A stretch of DNA of 14,844 nt from Bacteroidales bacterium (lineage in GTDB: Bacteria; Bacteroidota; Bacteroidia; Bacteroidales; Muribaculaceae). Below the pieces are notes generated by a model. It was not told where the DNA came from. It was given only the letters and a program-made list of their open reading frames with translations, and ran no database searches. The position numbers and the translations under genes were made by a program. Of this stretch, positions 1 through 6,925 are shown one piece after another (positions within the stretch are counted from its first letter, which is position 1; every line of letters begins with the position of its first letter). Location of the stretch: the NCBI GenBank assembly GCA_004555955.1, contig SFJG01000050.1, positions 1 to 14,844 of the forward strand, written 5' to 3'.

Positions 1-381
1 GGCAGAGATAATCTTGTAGCCTACGACGAAGTCCGTTTCTTTATATGCAAGTATATTATGATTTGACGTTGAAATCTTTATGACTAACTCCTCTTCCATC
101 GGATTGTATACAGTGTATAGCGCATAACCGTTTTCTATGCCCCAATAATTTGCACTTTCTTTTTCCCAGCCATATTCTGTTGGGAAAAGAAAATACAAGT
201 CATCTGATTCGTAGTCAAGGTATAGATAGTCTTTGCCATCAAATGCGACCTTCTCTCCATTTACGTACAAACTGTTAGACTCATAAATTTTAAGATTTTC
301 ATACATGTTTGTTGGTGGGAGTTGAGCAATGGCATAAGTTGTCGAGAAAATGACAAATAGTACAAATAAACTCTTTCTCAT
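1..381 (-). CDS. Unrecognised secreted protein, N-terminal part (runs off the left edge)
   Basis: The frame is open without a stop for 127 codons from the ATG at 381 down to base 1, so the 3' end is missing. The product begins with a short basic start and a hydrophobic stretch (MRKSLFVLFVIFSTTYAIAQ), a good type I signal peptide with cleavage likely after Ala19 or near it. The mature part is rich in Tyr, Asp, Glu and Asn, with segments such as LYVNGEKVAFDGKDYLYLDY that look like short beta strands, suggesting a small exported beta-rich protein. I recognise no domain and assign no function. By eye it is more AT-rich than the PUL genes and uses codons such as AGA, TTA and ATA. A convincing promoter lies just upstream (446-477), so it is transcribed separately from the regulator gene on the same strand. 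Confidence 0.7.
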   Translation of the reverse strand, partial: MRKSLFVLFVIFSTTYAIAQLPPTNMYENLKIYESNSLYVNGEKVAFDGKDYLYLDYESDDLYFLFPTEYGWEKESANYWGIENGYALYTVYNPMEEELVIKISTSNHNILAYKETDFVVGYKIISA

Positions 382-445
382 ATTATTGGAATATTTTAAA
401 TACGAAAGTTAAACAATTGAAAGATGATCATCATATTTTACCTCG

Positions 446-477
446 CAAATTTAATACTAATACTAAAAACTTGCAAA
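446..477 (-). promoter_or_regulatory. Predicted Bacteroides-type promoter for the left-edge gene
   Basis: On the minus strand, TTTG (474-477) is followed after exactly 20 bases by TAAATTTG (446-453), matching the Bacteroidota vegetative consensus TTTG, N19-21, TAnnTTTG. Transcription would start near 439, giving a leader of about 58 bases before the ATG at 381. A second -7-like box, TATATTTG (474-481), overlaps the -33 box but lacks a good partner. Confidence 0.55.
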
Positions 478-532
478 TATAGACAGGCTAAATTAATTAA
501 TTGGTTTTTAAAATGTATTTTCAAAAAAATAT

Positions 533-554
533 TAGAAGAAGAGTAGAAGAAGAG
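533..554 (+). repeat. Two perfect tandem copies of an 11-bp polypurine unit
   Basis: TAGAAGAAGAG occurs at 533-543 and again directly at 544-554. The GA-rich tract continues less regularly to about 590 with GTTGAACAG, GTTGAAGAG and GGATGGG segments. It lies between the end of the regulator gene and the promoter of the left-edge gene, and codes for nothing I can support. Confidence 0.7.
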
Positions 555-633
555 TTGAACAGTGCGAGAGTTGAAGAGTGGATGGGCTGATGAGTGCTTT
601 TCGCGAACGTGATTTATCTCATTTTTATAATCC

Positions 634-668
634 ACGCGGGGGTGCAGGTTGGTGTGCATCCCTCGCGT
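634..668. other. Strong hairpin directly downstream of the regulator gene
   Basis: ACGCGGGGGTGCA (634-646) pairs with 655-668 (TGCATCCCTCGCGT) around an 8-base loop. There are 13 pairs, with a bulged T at 659 and a G-T pair at 639/663 that would be a C-A mismatch in the minus-strand RNA. It ends 10 bases from the regulator's stop codon (678-680). No U-run follows on the minus strand, so it is not a classical intrinsic terminator. It may act as a 3'-end stabiliser or a weak terminator for the regulator mRNA. Confidence 0.5.
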
Positions 669-677
669 CGGGTTGCT

Positions 678-3521
678 TTATTTGAAGTCGATGAGGAACT
701 CGATGAGGGAGGTTTTTTCGGGGAGGTTGAGTTTCTTGCGGAGGCGGTAGCGTGCCGCTTCGACACCGCGCACGGTCAAGTTGGTAAACTTGGCTATGTC
801 TTTTGTCGAGAGGTTTAGCCTGAGCAATGCGCAGAACTTCAGGTCGCTGGCTGTCAGCGACGGGTAGCGTTCGCGAAGTTTGCGGAAGAATTGGTCGTGG
901 ATTAGGTCGAAGTTCTTTTGGTAGATGTCGAGAAATTCGAGATTGCCCATATTCGATTCCACTTTTTTGAGCAGTGCATCCATGTCGCGCGAGGATATGT
1001 CGCCTTTCTGCCGCTGTGCTATCATTGATTCTTTGAGGCTTTCGATTACTTTTTCTTTAGCGAACATGTCGAGCGCGAGGCTTGCAATTTCTTTGCTTTT
1101 TGCCGAAAGTTCAGCCTCCAGCAGTTGCTGTTGTTGCTGGTTGATGAGTTTTTCTTGTTCGAGCATTTTGATGTTTTGCTTGTTTTTCTCAGCTTCGTAT
1201 TCGGCATTGCGTTTCTCGAGAGCTCGTCGTGTTTGCCATTTCGAGAAGAAGTAGATTGCGGTGATAATCAGCAGAATATATGAAATGATTGCGCCTGCGG
1301 AGAGGAAGAATGGGGTTGGGATGCTGAAGTAGTAGATGTATTCGCCGATAACGGTGTTGTCGGAGTTTGTTACGATGGCTTTGAGTTGGTAGTTGCCGAA
1401 GCTGAGGTCGTGTAGCGAAATGTCGGGGCTTGTCGATGTTGTGACGGTTTCGCGGTTGCCGGAGAGTTCGTATCGGAAGTTGATAGGCTCGTTGTTGTAG
1501 TTCGGGAAACAGAATTGAAAGTTGATACTTCCTTTTCCGGGCGTTTTCACGCGTTCTTTCTTCGATGAATCGACGTTTAGCAGAGATGTTTCGCCGTATT
1601 TTGAGGTGTATGTCACACGGTCAAGGCGTAGTTGTGGCAGATTCCATTTTGTTTCGCTGTAGCGCTTGGAGTCGAATCGGGCTATGCCGTTGTTCATATT
1701 GAAATATGATATGTTGTTGTGGAAGTATACGTGGTCGTTGCTTTCGTTGTTTTGGAGTCCGAAGAAAGAAATCGGGATGTAGCGAGTTGTAACGAATTTG
1801 TTTCCTTTATAAGCCACGAGGTAGTAGCCGTTTTTGCCGGAGAGCCAGAACGTGCGGTCGTCGATAGGTGTAGCCGAGTGGATGTCGGCGGTGTTGTTAA
1901 GTCCTGCGTTTAGGTCGTTGTAAGGGATTATTTGTTGGTTTAGGTCGTCGTATGTGTAGAGTCGTTTGTTGTCGGAGAATACGATTCGTCCTCTCACTTT
2001 CATAATGTGTTTGATGGTAGTTCCGGAGTCGGCGGCGTTTTTGTAGTATTTTAGATTCGTCACTTTTCGCAGGTCGCGGGAGAGTTCGATACGATAAGCT
2101 CCGCGGTTCATGTTCGACGCCCAAATTGCGCCGCTTTGTTCGATTTCGAGGGCATTAACGGGAGCTGCAAAGCCTTCGACCAAGTTGGAAAGAGCCCATT
2201 TCCCGTTATTATATCGATAGATTCGTAGTTCGGAGTAGGACGATTCGATGATTACGTTTTGTTCGTTGATGCGGCAGTGTTGCATGCAGGTGCTGCTTGC
2301 TGTTCCCGGCAATTTTTGCAATTTGTCGGTTTCGGCATCGATTTCGAGAGTTGCGAGATTGTTTCCTACAAAAACTTGTCGACCGAGAATGGTGACGTGC
2401 CAGTTTTGCCCGCCGGTGCCTTCTATGAGGCTAAGTCGCGAGCCGTCGTGCTGGTATAGTCCTTGGTTGGTGGCAATGTAAGCGCGTCGGTCGGTGAGCG
2501 CCATAGCGTAAATCATGCCGAGCATAGTTTCGCCTCGTTCGGGGATGAGGATGGAGTAGGGCGCTCCGGTGTGGATAAGAGCGATGCCGTTGTCGAGGGC
2601 TGCCCAAATGTTGTTGTCGCGGTCGCAGAATAGCCCGAGCACTGAGTTGTTGAGTATTCCGCTCTGGGTGCTGTAGTGCCAAAGTAGTTTCCCTTTGAGG
2701 TCGAGAGCGTATATTCCGTCGAGGATTGTTCCGACGATGATGGTTGAGTCTTGCGTCATAATGGCGCGGTTCACCTGCTCGTGAGCCAGTTGTTGGTCGG
2801 CTTCGGTGTCGAATTTCGTAATGTTGTTCGCCTTATCGAGCATAAACAGTCCGTGATGGTCGGAGCAGAGCACGGCTCGACCTTTTGCCAGTTGTATTGC
2901 CGCCACGATGTTGTCGTCGCCGAACTGCTGCCGGTCGAACACTTTTTGATAGTTTTTTCCGTCGAATATGCAGTAGTCGCCGTTGATGATTTGCGCGTAG
3001 ATTTTGTTGTTGATTTTGTGGAAGTAGAGCGGCTGTTGGTTTTTGTGGCTGACAATTTCTATATTATGCCCGTCCCAGATGAATGCCGACTTGAATGATT
3101 GAAAAATCAGGCGGCCGTTGTGGCGCATGATGTTCCAGATTTCTTCGTTGTCCATCACGAAGTTTTTCACCTTGTTGCGTAGCGAATTATATTTGAGTGT
3201 TCCGTCTTTCCGGTGCTTAAAGTATCCGAATTCTTCGTAAGAGCCGACGAAGATGGAGTCGCCTTCGGCGTAAACGCTACGGGCAATGACTTCTTCGGGG
3301 AGAGAATAGAGTTGCCAATGATAACCGTCGTAGTAGAGCATGCCTCTATTGTTGCCGAAATACATCTCGCTGTTGGGGCCTTGTGTGCACGACCAGTTTT
3401 GGACGCCGGCGCTTGAGCCGTAGTCGGCAGTCGTAAAGTTGGTTGCTATCGGCTTGAAAGCATCCGCGAAAGTTGTAAGGACAACAGTTGTCAGTAGGAT
3501 GGTTGTAAGTAGTTGTCTCAT
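678..3521 (-). CDS. Membrane-spanning propeller / triple-tyrosine / LuxR-type HTH transcriptional regulator of the PUL
   Basis: This 947-residue protein is predicted to sense a signal in the periplasm and control transcription in the cytoplasm. I chose the ATG at 3521 because it starts a good signal peptide (MRQLLTTILLTTVVLTTFADA). The frame stays open 29 codons further upstream, but that part holds the predicted promoter. Residues 25-625 show repeated short blades of the Reg_prop type (for example DRDNNIWAALDNGIALI at 300-316), consistent with one or two beta-propellers. Residues 655-732 resemble a Y_Y_Y domain (NFRYELSGN, YQLKAIVTNSD). A membrane helix follows at 738-759, then a Gln/Glu/Lys-rich coiled coil at 761-835. 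Residues 884-947 form a LuxR/GerE-like HTH (LTASDLKFCALLRLNLSTKD, VEAARYRLRKKLNL). There is no histidine kinase, ATPase or receiver domain, so it is not a hybrid two-component system. It is divergent from the PUL, which points to local control of that operon (inference). Confidence 0.9.
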   Translation of the reverse strand: MRQLLTTILLTTVVLTTFADAFKPIATNFTTADYGSSAGVQNWSCTQGPNSEMYFGNNRGMLYYDGYHWQLYSLPEEVIARSVYAEGDSIFVGSYEEFGYFKHRKDGTLKYNSLRNKVKNFVMDNEEIWNIMRHNGRLIFQSFKSAFIWDGHNIEIVSHKNQQPLYFHKINNKIYAQIINGDYCIFDGKNYQKVFDRQQFGDDNIVAAIQLAKGRAVLCSDHHGLFMLDKANNITKFDTEADQQLAHEQVNRAIMTQDSTIIVGTILDGIYALDLKGKLLWHYSTQSGILNNSVLGLFCDRDNNIWAALDNGIALIHTGAPYSILIPERGETMLGMIYAMALTDRRAYIATNQGLYQHDGSRLSLIEGTGGQNWHVTILGRQVFVGNNLATLEIDAETDKLQKLPGTASSTCMQHCRINEQNVIIESSYSELRIYRYNNGKWALSNLVEGFAAPVNALEIEQSGAIWASNMNRGAYRIELSRDLRKVTNLKYYKNAADSGTTIKHIMKVRGRIVFSDNKRLYTYDDLNQQIIPYNDLNAGLNNTADIHSATPIDDRTFWLSGKNGYYLVAYKGNKFVTTRYIPISFFGLQNNESNDHVYFHNNISYFNMNNGIARFDSKRYSETKWNLPQLRLDRVTYTSKYGETSLLNVDSSKKERVKTPGKGSINFQFCFPNYNNEPINFRYELSGNRETVTTSTSPDISLHDLSFGNYQLKAIVTNSDNTVIGEYIYYFSIPTPFFLSAGAIISYILLIITAIYFFSKWQTRRALEKRNAEYEAEKNKQNIKMLEQEKLINQQQQQLLEAELSAKSKEIASLALDMFAKEKVIESLKESMIAQRQKGDISSRDMDALLKKVESNMGNLEFLDIYQKNFDLIHDQFFRKLRERYPSLTASDLKFCALLRLNLSTKDIAKFTNLTVRGVEAARYRLRKKLNLPEKTSLIEFLIDFK

Positions 3522-3560
3522 GTTACCGTTGTGTTGGTTTATAAGGTAAATTCGGCATTG

Positions 3561-3593
3561 CAAATGTACAAATTTTGTTGCGGTTTTTCCAAA
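3561..3593 (-). promoter_or_regulatory. Predicted promoter of the regulator gene
   Basis: On the minus strand TTTG (3590-3593) is separated by 21 bases from TACATTTG (3561-3568), a full match to the Bacteroidota TTTG / TAnnTTTG consensus. A start near 3553 gives a leader of about 32 bases before the ATG at 3521. This supports the shorter reading frame, since the upstream in-frame ATG at 3608 would lie outside the transcript. Confidence 0.55.
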
Positions 3594-3614
3594 TTTTGGA
3601 GCAAACAAATAGTA

Positions 3615-3639
3615 TATTTTTGATATTTTTCCAAAAATA
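3615..3639. repeat. AT-rich inverted repeat upstream of the regulator promoter
   Basis: TATTTTTG (3615-3622) and CAAAAATA (3632-3639) are perfect inverted arms with a 9-base spacer. TATTTTT also recurs directly at 3624-3630, where it pairs with AAAAATA (3633-3639) across CC. It lies just upstream of the -33 box of the regulator promoter, so it could be an A/T-rich promoter-enhancing element or a regulator site. Confidence 0.4.
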
Positions 3640-3641
3640 CG

Positions 3642-3762
3642 ACTACTTTTTGACGTAGTGACGCGAAATTTTCAAATTTATAATTGGCAGATAATCAGCG
3701 TTTTGTTAAACTTAACGTAGAAAAAACGTAGTGTTATAAAACATAAACGTATCAGCGTAGTG
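3642..3762 (+). promoter_or_regulatory. Cluster of repeated ACGTAGTG-type motifs, candidate operator of the PUL
   Basis: ACGTAGTG occurs exactly at 3653-3660 and 3726-3733. Close variants are ACGTAG (3715-3720), ACGTAT (3747-3752) and GCGTAGTG (3755-3762). The first copy is paired with an inverted ACTAC at 3642-3646 (ACTAC, 8 bases, GTAGT). The copies at 3715, 3726 and 3747 are 11 and 21 bases apart, close to whole helical turns. ATCAGCGT is also repeated at 3694-3701 and 3751-3758. The cluster ends about 8 bases upstream of the predicted -33 box of the operon, the usual place for activator sites. Binding by the divergent LuxR-type regulator is inference. Confidence 0.5.
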
Positions 3763-3770
3763 TAAAAAAA

Positions 3771-3802
3771 TTTAGCAAACGCTTTTTTATACCTTTTCTT
3801 TG
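3771..3802 (+). promoter_or_regulatory. Predicted promoter of the PUL operon (weak match, probably activator-dependent)
   Basis: TTTA (3771-3774) is followed after 20 bases by TTTCTTTG (3795-3802). The -7 box misses one consensus base of TAnnTTTG and the -33 box also departs from TTTG. A weak promoter next to a motif cluster is what one expects of an activated PUL operon. Transcription would start near 3808, giving a leader of about 42 bases. Confidence 0.4.
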
Positions 3803-3808
3803 CAGCGG

Positions 3809-3835
3809 AAAAATTAATTTTTACCTTAATTACCT
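3809..3835 (+). other. Leader of the SusC-like gene: AT palindrome and a 9-base direct repeat
   Basis: AAAAATTAATTTTT (3809-3822) is a perfect 14-base palindrome at the predicted mRNA start. TTACCT then recurs at 3821-3826 and 3830-3835. The start codon at 3850 is preceded by TTTAAAAAA and has no Shine-Dalgarno sequence, as is usual for Bacteroidota. A role for these repeats is not shown. Confidence 0.35.
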
Positions 3836-3849
3836 AACCATTTAAAAAA

Positions 3850-6800
3850 ATGAGAAAGCAAATCCTAACATTTTTACTTGCTCTTATTCTCACGCCGGCG
3901 ATAATGTTCGCGCAGCAGACTAAGACAGTAAAGGGTACGATTGTCGACAAAGACAATCAACCGGTAATTGGTGCCACAGTAAAAGTAAATGGCACAAACA
4001 TTGTGACTGCCACCGACTTTGATGGTAAGTATGAATTGAGCAACGTTCCTGAGAACGCTACAATCTCCTATACTTATATAGGAATGGCTCCGCAACAAAT
4101 GAAGGTAGCGGGCAAGTCTACAATTGACATTCAAATGATCGACGATTCGCAAAACCTTGAAGAGGTGGTAGTAATCGGTTACGGTTCGGCAAAGGCAAAA
4201 GACTTGACTTCGCCGATTGCTGTTGTAAAAGGTGACGACATTGCGGCTATCGCAACGACATCTCCGATGACAGCATTGCAAGGTATGATTCCGGGTCTGA
4301 CCGTAACGAAATCGAATGCTCCGGGTGCAACACCGCAAGTTAAGATTCGTGGTATCGGTTCATTCGGCACTGCATCTCCTCTTTATGTAGTCGACGGTAT
4401 GTTCTACGACAACATCGACTTCCTCAACAACGCCGATATCCAAGAGATGAGCGTGTTGAAGGATGCATCGGCAGCAGCCATCTACGGTGTGCGCGCCGCT
4501 AACGGTGTGATTATCGTAACAACCAAGAAAGGTTCGAAGAACCAAAAACCGCGCGTTACTTACGACGGTTATGTAGGTGTTCAAAAGGCAACCAACGTCC
4601 TCAAAATGGCTAACTCTTACGAGTATGCAACAATGATGATGGAAGCCGACTACGACACCTATTCTTCGTATATGATTAACTCAATCGACTTGTTCGGTGG
4701 TAGCCACGCCGATGCCGACTTCCACAATTGGACTTACGGTGCCGACACTGACTGGTACGACGAACTTCTCCGCACAGCCGTTCAAACCAACCACAGCTTG
4801 AACATCCAGGGCGGTAGCGACAAAGCCACTTATGCAATCGGTATGAACTACCTCTATCAAGATGGTATTATGGATAGCGAAAACAACTATCAACGTCTCA
4901 ACTTCCGCGCTAACCTCGACTACGAGGCATACAAATGGTTGAAAGTCGGTGGTAGCATGGTTGTCAGCAACGCAACTCAACACGCTCCCGACAACTACGC
5001 ATGGCAGCTCGCATTCAACATGCCGGGCATTATTCCTGTTTATTCCGATTTGAACACAGAAGCGTTCCCCGAACACTATGCTTCTCCTTCGCAAGTAGGT
5101 TTCACAGGCAACTTCAACAACCCGGTTGCACGCGCAAACATAAGCAACAGCCTCAACGAAACGTTCCGCGTAAACCCGACGTTCTACGCCGAACTCAACT
5201 TCCTCGATGGCAAAATCAAGGCTAAAACACAATACAGCCAATCGTTCCAGTTCACTAACAGCCGCGTATTTACGGATGCTTATTACGTAAGTTCATGGCA
5301 ACAATCTTCGCAATCTTCTTTGTCGAAAAGCGATTCGAAATATCGCAACTACGTATGGGATAACACCATCACTTATCACGATGTATTCGGCAAGCACTCT
5401 TTGACAGCAATGGTCGGCCAATCGAGTCGTGAAGAAAACTATCGTTACCTTGCAGGTACTGCAACAAACGTTCCCAACGACCGTGAAGAGTACTGGTATC
5501 TTACCAACGGTAATGTAGAAGGACGTACGGTAACCGATAACGGTACAACCTATCGTGGTCTGTCGTTCTTCGGACGTATCAACTACGACTTCGACGGCAA
5601 GTATCTCTTGAACGTAACAGTTCGTGAAGACGGTTCTTCGAAATACAACGACAAATGGGGCTTCTTCCCCTCAGTAGGTGCAGCTTGGGTTATCTCTAAC
5701 GAAAACTTCTGGGATGGCGTTAAAGGCATCGACTACATGAAGATTCGTGCAAGCTGGGGTAAACTTGGTAACGACAACGTAGCAGCCAGCGACGGTTATG
5801 CAGGCATTTCGACCGGTTCGAACTTCTACAATGGTATCTTCGGCGGCAACTCTGTTACAGGTTACTACTATGACGGTGAATTCTCTTGGTTGAAATGGGA
5901 GCAAGTTGAAGAATGGAACGCAGGTTTGAACTTCACCACGCTCAAAAACCGCTTGGCTATCGACCTCGACTACTACAACCGCACAACAAAGAACGCCATC
6001 ATCCACACCACTCTTCCGTTGAGCAACACGACAATCGCAGGCAACAACGGTGAAATATGCAACCAAGGTTTCGAATTGACAGCAAACTGGGTAGACCAAG
6101 TAGGCGACTTCAAGTATAGCATCGGTGCAAACCTCGCATACCTCCACAACGAAGTTAAGAGCCTCAACGGCGCTCCTTATATCTATGGTGGTTCGGCAGA
6201 AAACCGTACAATTGCATTGGTAGGCGAAGAGATGAACTCTTACTATGGTTGGAAAGTTGACGGCATCTATCAAACGAAAGAACAAATTGCAAACGACCCC
6301 GTAGCACAAAACATTATCAAGTCAGGTATCGACCTCGAGCCCGGTGATTTCAAGTACAAAGATATCAACAATGACGGTATGGTAGACGATAACGACCGTG
6401 TATGCCTCGGCTCTAACATCCCGACAATCTCTTACGGTTTGAACCTCGGTCTTCAATGGAAGAACATCGATTTCAGCATCGCAATGGCAGGTGTTGCAGG
6501 CAACGAAATCTACAACCGCAAACGTGGTTTGCGCTATGCACAACCTAACTACAACTTCGACCATGACATCGTAGCAAACCGTTGGCACGGTGAAGGCACT
6601 TCGAACTCTTATCCTTCTGCAAAAGCGTTGACTAAGGGTTGGAATAAGAACCACACCAGCGACTTCTACGTAGAAGACGGTTCATACTTCCGCATCCAAA
6701 ACGTTCAACTCGGTTACAGCTTCCGCGACATCAAGATGGGTAGCTACACAATGCCGTGCATCCGCTTGAGCCTCGCTGCCGAGAACCCGTTGTGCGCATT

Positions 6801-6906
6801 CAAGGCTAACAGCTTCACTCCTGAGGTTACAAGCAATATCGGTTGGGATACTGAAGTTTATCCGCAATACGCTACTTATACATTTGGTGTTTCTATCGAC
6901 TTCTAA
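3850..6906 (+). CDS. SusC/RagA-family TonB-dependent outer-membrane glycan transporter
   Basis: The 1018-residue protein is a large outer-membrane beta-barrel that imports glycan pieces together with its SusD partner, powered by TonB. Residues 1-21 are a signal peptide (MRKQILTFLLALILTPAIMF, then AQQ). Residues 25-98 form the carboxypeptidase-regulatory-like N-terminal extension (TVKGTIVDKDNQPVIGATVK). The TonB-box region LEEVVVIGYG lies at 103-112. The plug follows to about 230 with the family hallmarks LYVVDG (178-183) and a conserved VLKDASAAAIYGVRAANGVI block (202-221). The rest is the barrel, with the common DINNDG loop and an ending in FGVSIDF. The length is normal for the family. It is first in the operon and is followed after 19 bases by the SusD gene. 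The specific substrate cannot be read from this protein, and beta-1,2-glucan is inferred from the GH144 neighbour. Confidence 0.97.
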   Translation: MRKQILTFLLALILTPAIMFAQQTKTVKGTIVDKDNQPVIGATVKVNGTNIVTATDFDGKYELSNVPENATISYTYIGMAPQQMKVAGKSTIDIQMIDDSQNLEEVVVIGYGSAKAKDLTSPIAVVKGDDIAAIATTSPMTALQGMIPGLTVTKSNAPGATPQVKIRGIGSFGTASPLYVVDGMFYDNIDFLNNADIQEMSVLKDASAAAIYGVRAANGVIIVTTKKGSKNQKPRVTYDGYVGVQKATNVLKMANSYEYATMMMEADYDTYSSYMINSIDLFGGSHADADFHNWTYGADTDWYDELLRTAVQTNHSLNIQGGSDKATYAIGMNYLYQDGIMDSENNYQRLNFRANLDYEAYKWLKVGGSMVVSNATQHAPDNYAWQLAFNMPGIIPVYSDLNTEAFPEHYASPSQVGFTGNFNNPVARANISNSLNETFRVNPTFYAELNFLDGKIKAKTQYSQSFQFTNSRVFTDAYYVSSWQQSSQSSLSKSDSKYRNYVWDNTITYHDVFGKHSLTAMVGQSSREENYRYLAGTATNVPNDREEYWYLTNGNVEGRTVTDNGTTYRGLSFFGRINYDFDGKYLLNVTVREDGSSKYNDKWGFFPSVGAAWVISNENFWDGVKGIDYMKIRASWGKLGNDNVAASDGYAGISTGSNFYNGIFGGNSVTGYYYDGEFSWLKWEQVEEWNAGLNFTTLKNRLAIDLDYYNRTTKNAIIHTTLPLSNTTIAGNNGEICNQGFELTANWVDQVGDFKYSIGANLAYLHNEVKSLNGAPYIYGGSAENRTIALVGEEMNSYYGWKVDGIYQTKEQIANDPVAQNIIKSGIDLEPGDFKYKDINNDGMVDDNDRVCLGSNIPTISYGLNLGLQWKNIDFSIAMAGVAGNEIYNRKRGLRYAQPNYNFDHDIVANRWHGEGTSNSYPSAKALTKGWNKNHTSDFYVEDGSYFRIQNVQLGYSFRDIKMGSYTMPCIRLSLAAENPLCAFKANSFTPEVTSNIGWDTEVYPQYATYTFGVSIDF

Positions 6907-6925
6907 ACCATTAAAATTTAAAACA

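Noticed and set aside
678..3521. Hybrid two-component system (HTCS) for the propeller/Y_Y_Y regulator
   Set aside because: No phosphoacceptor His box, ATPase N/G boxes or receiver domain is present between the membrane helix and the HTH, and the C-terminus is LuxR-like rather than AraC-like.
3522..3608. Extended N-terminus of the regulator from the ATG at 3608
   Set aside because: The extra 29 residues are not signal-like, and a consensus promoter (3561-3593) lies inside this stretch.
6884..6925. Upstream start for the SusD gene at 6884
   Set aside because: It overlaps the SusC gene and would place 14 polar residues before the lipoprotein signal; the ATG at 6926 gives a standard lipobox protein.
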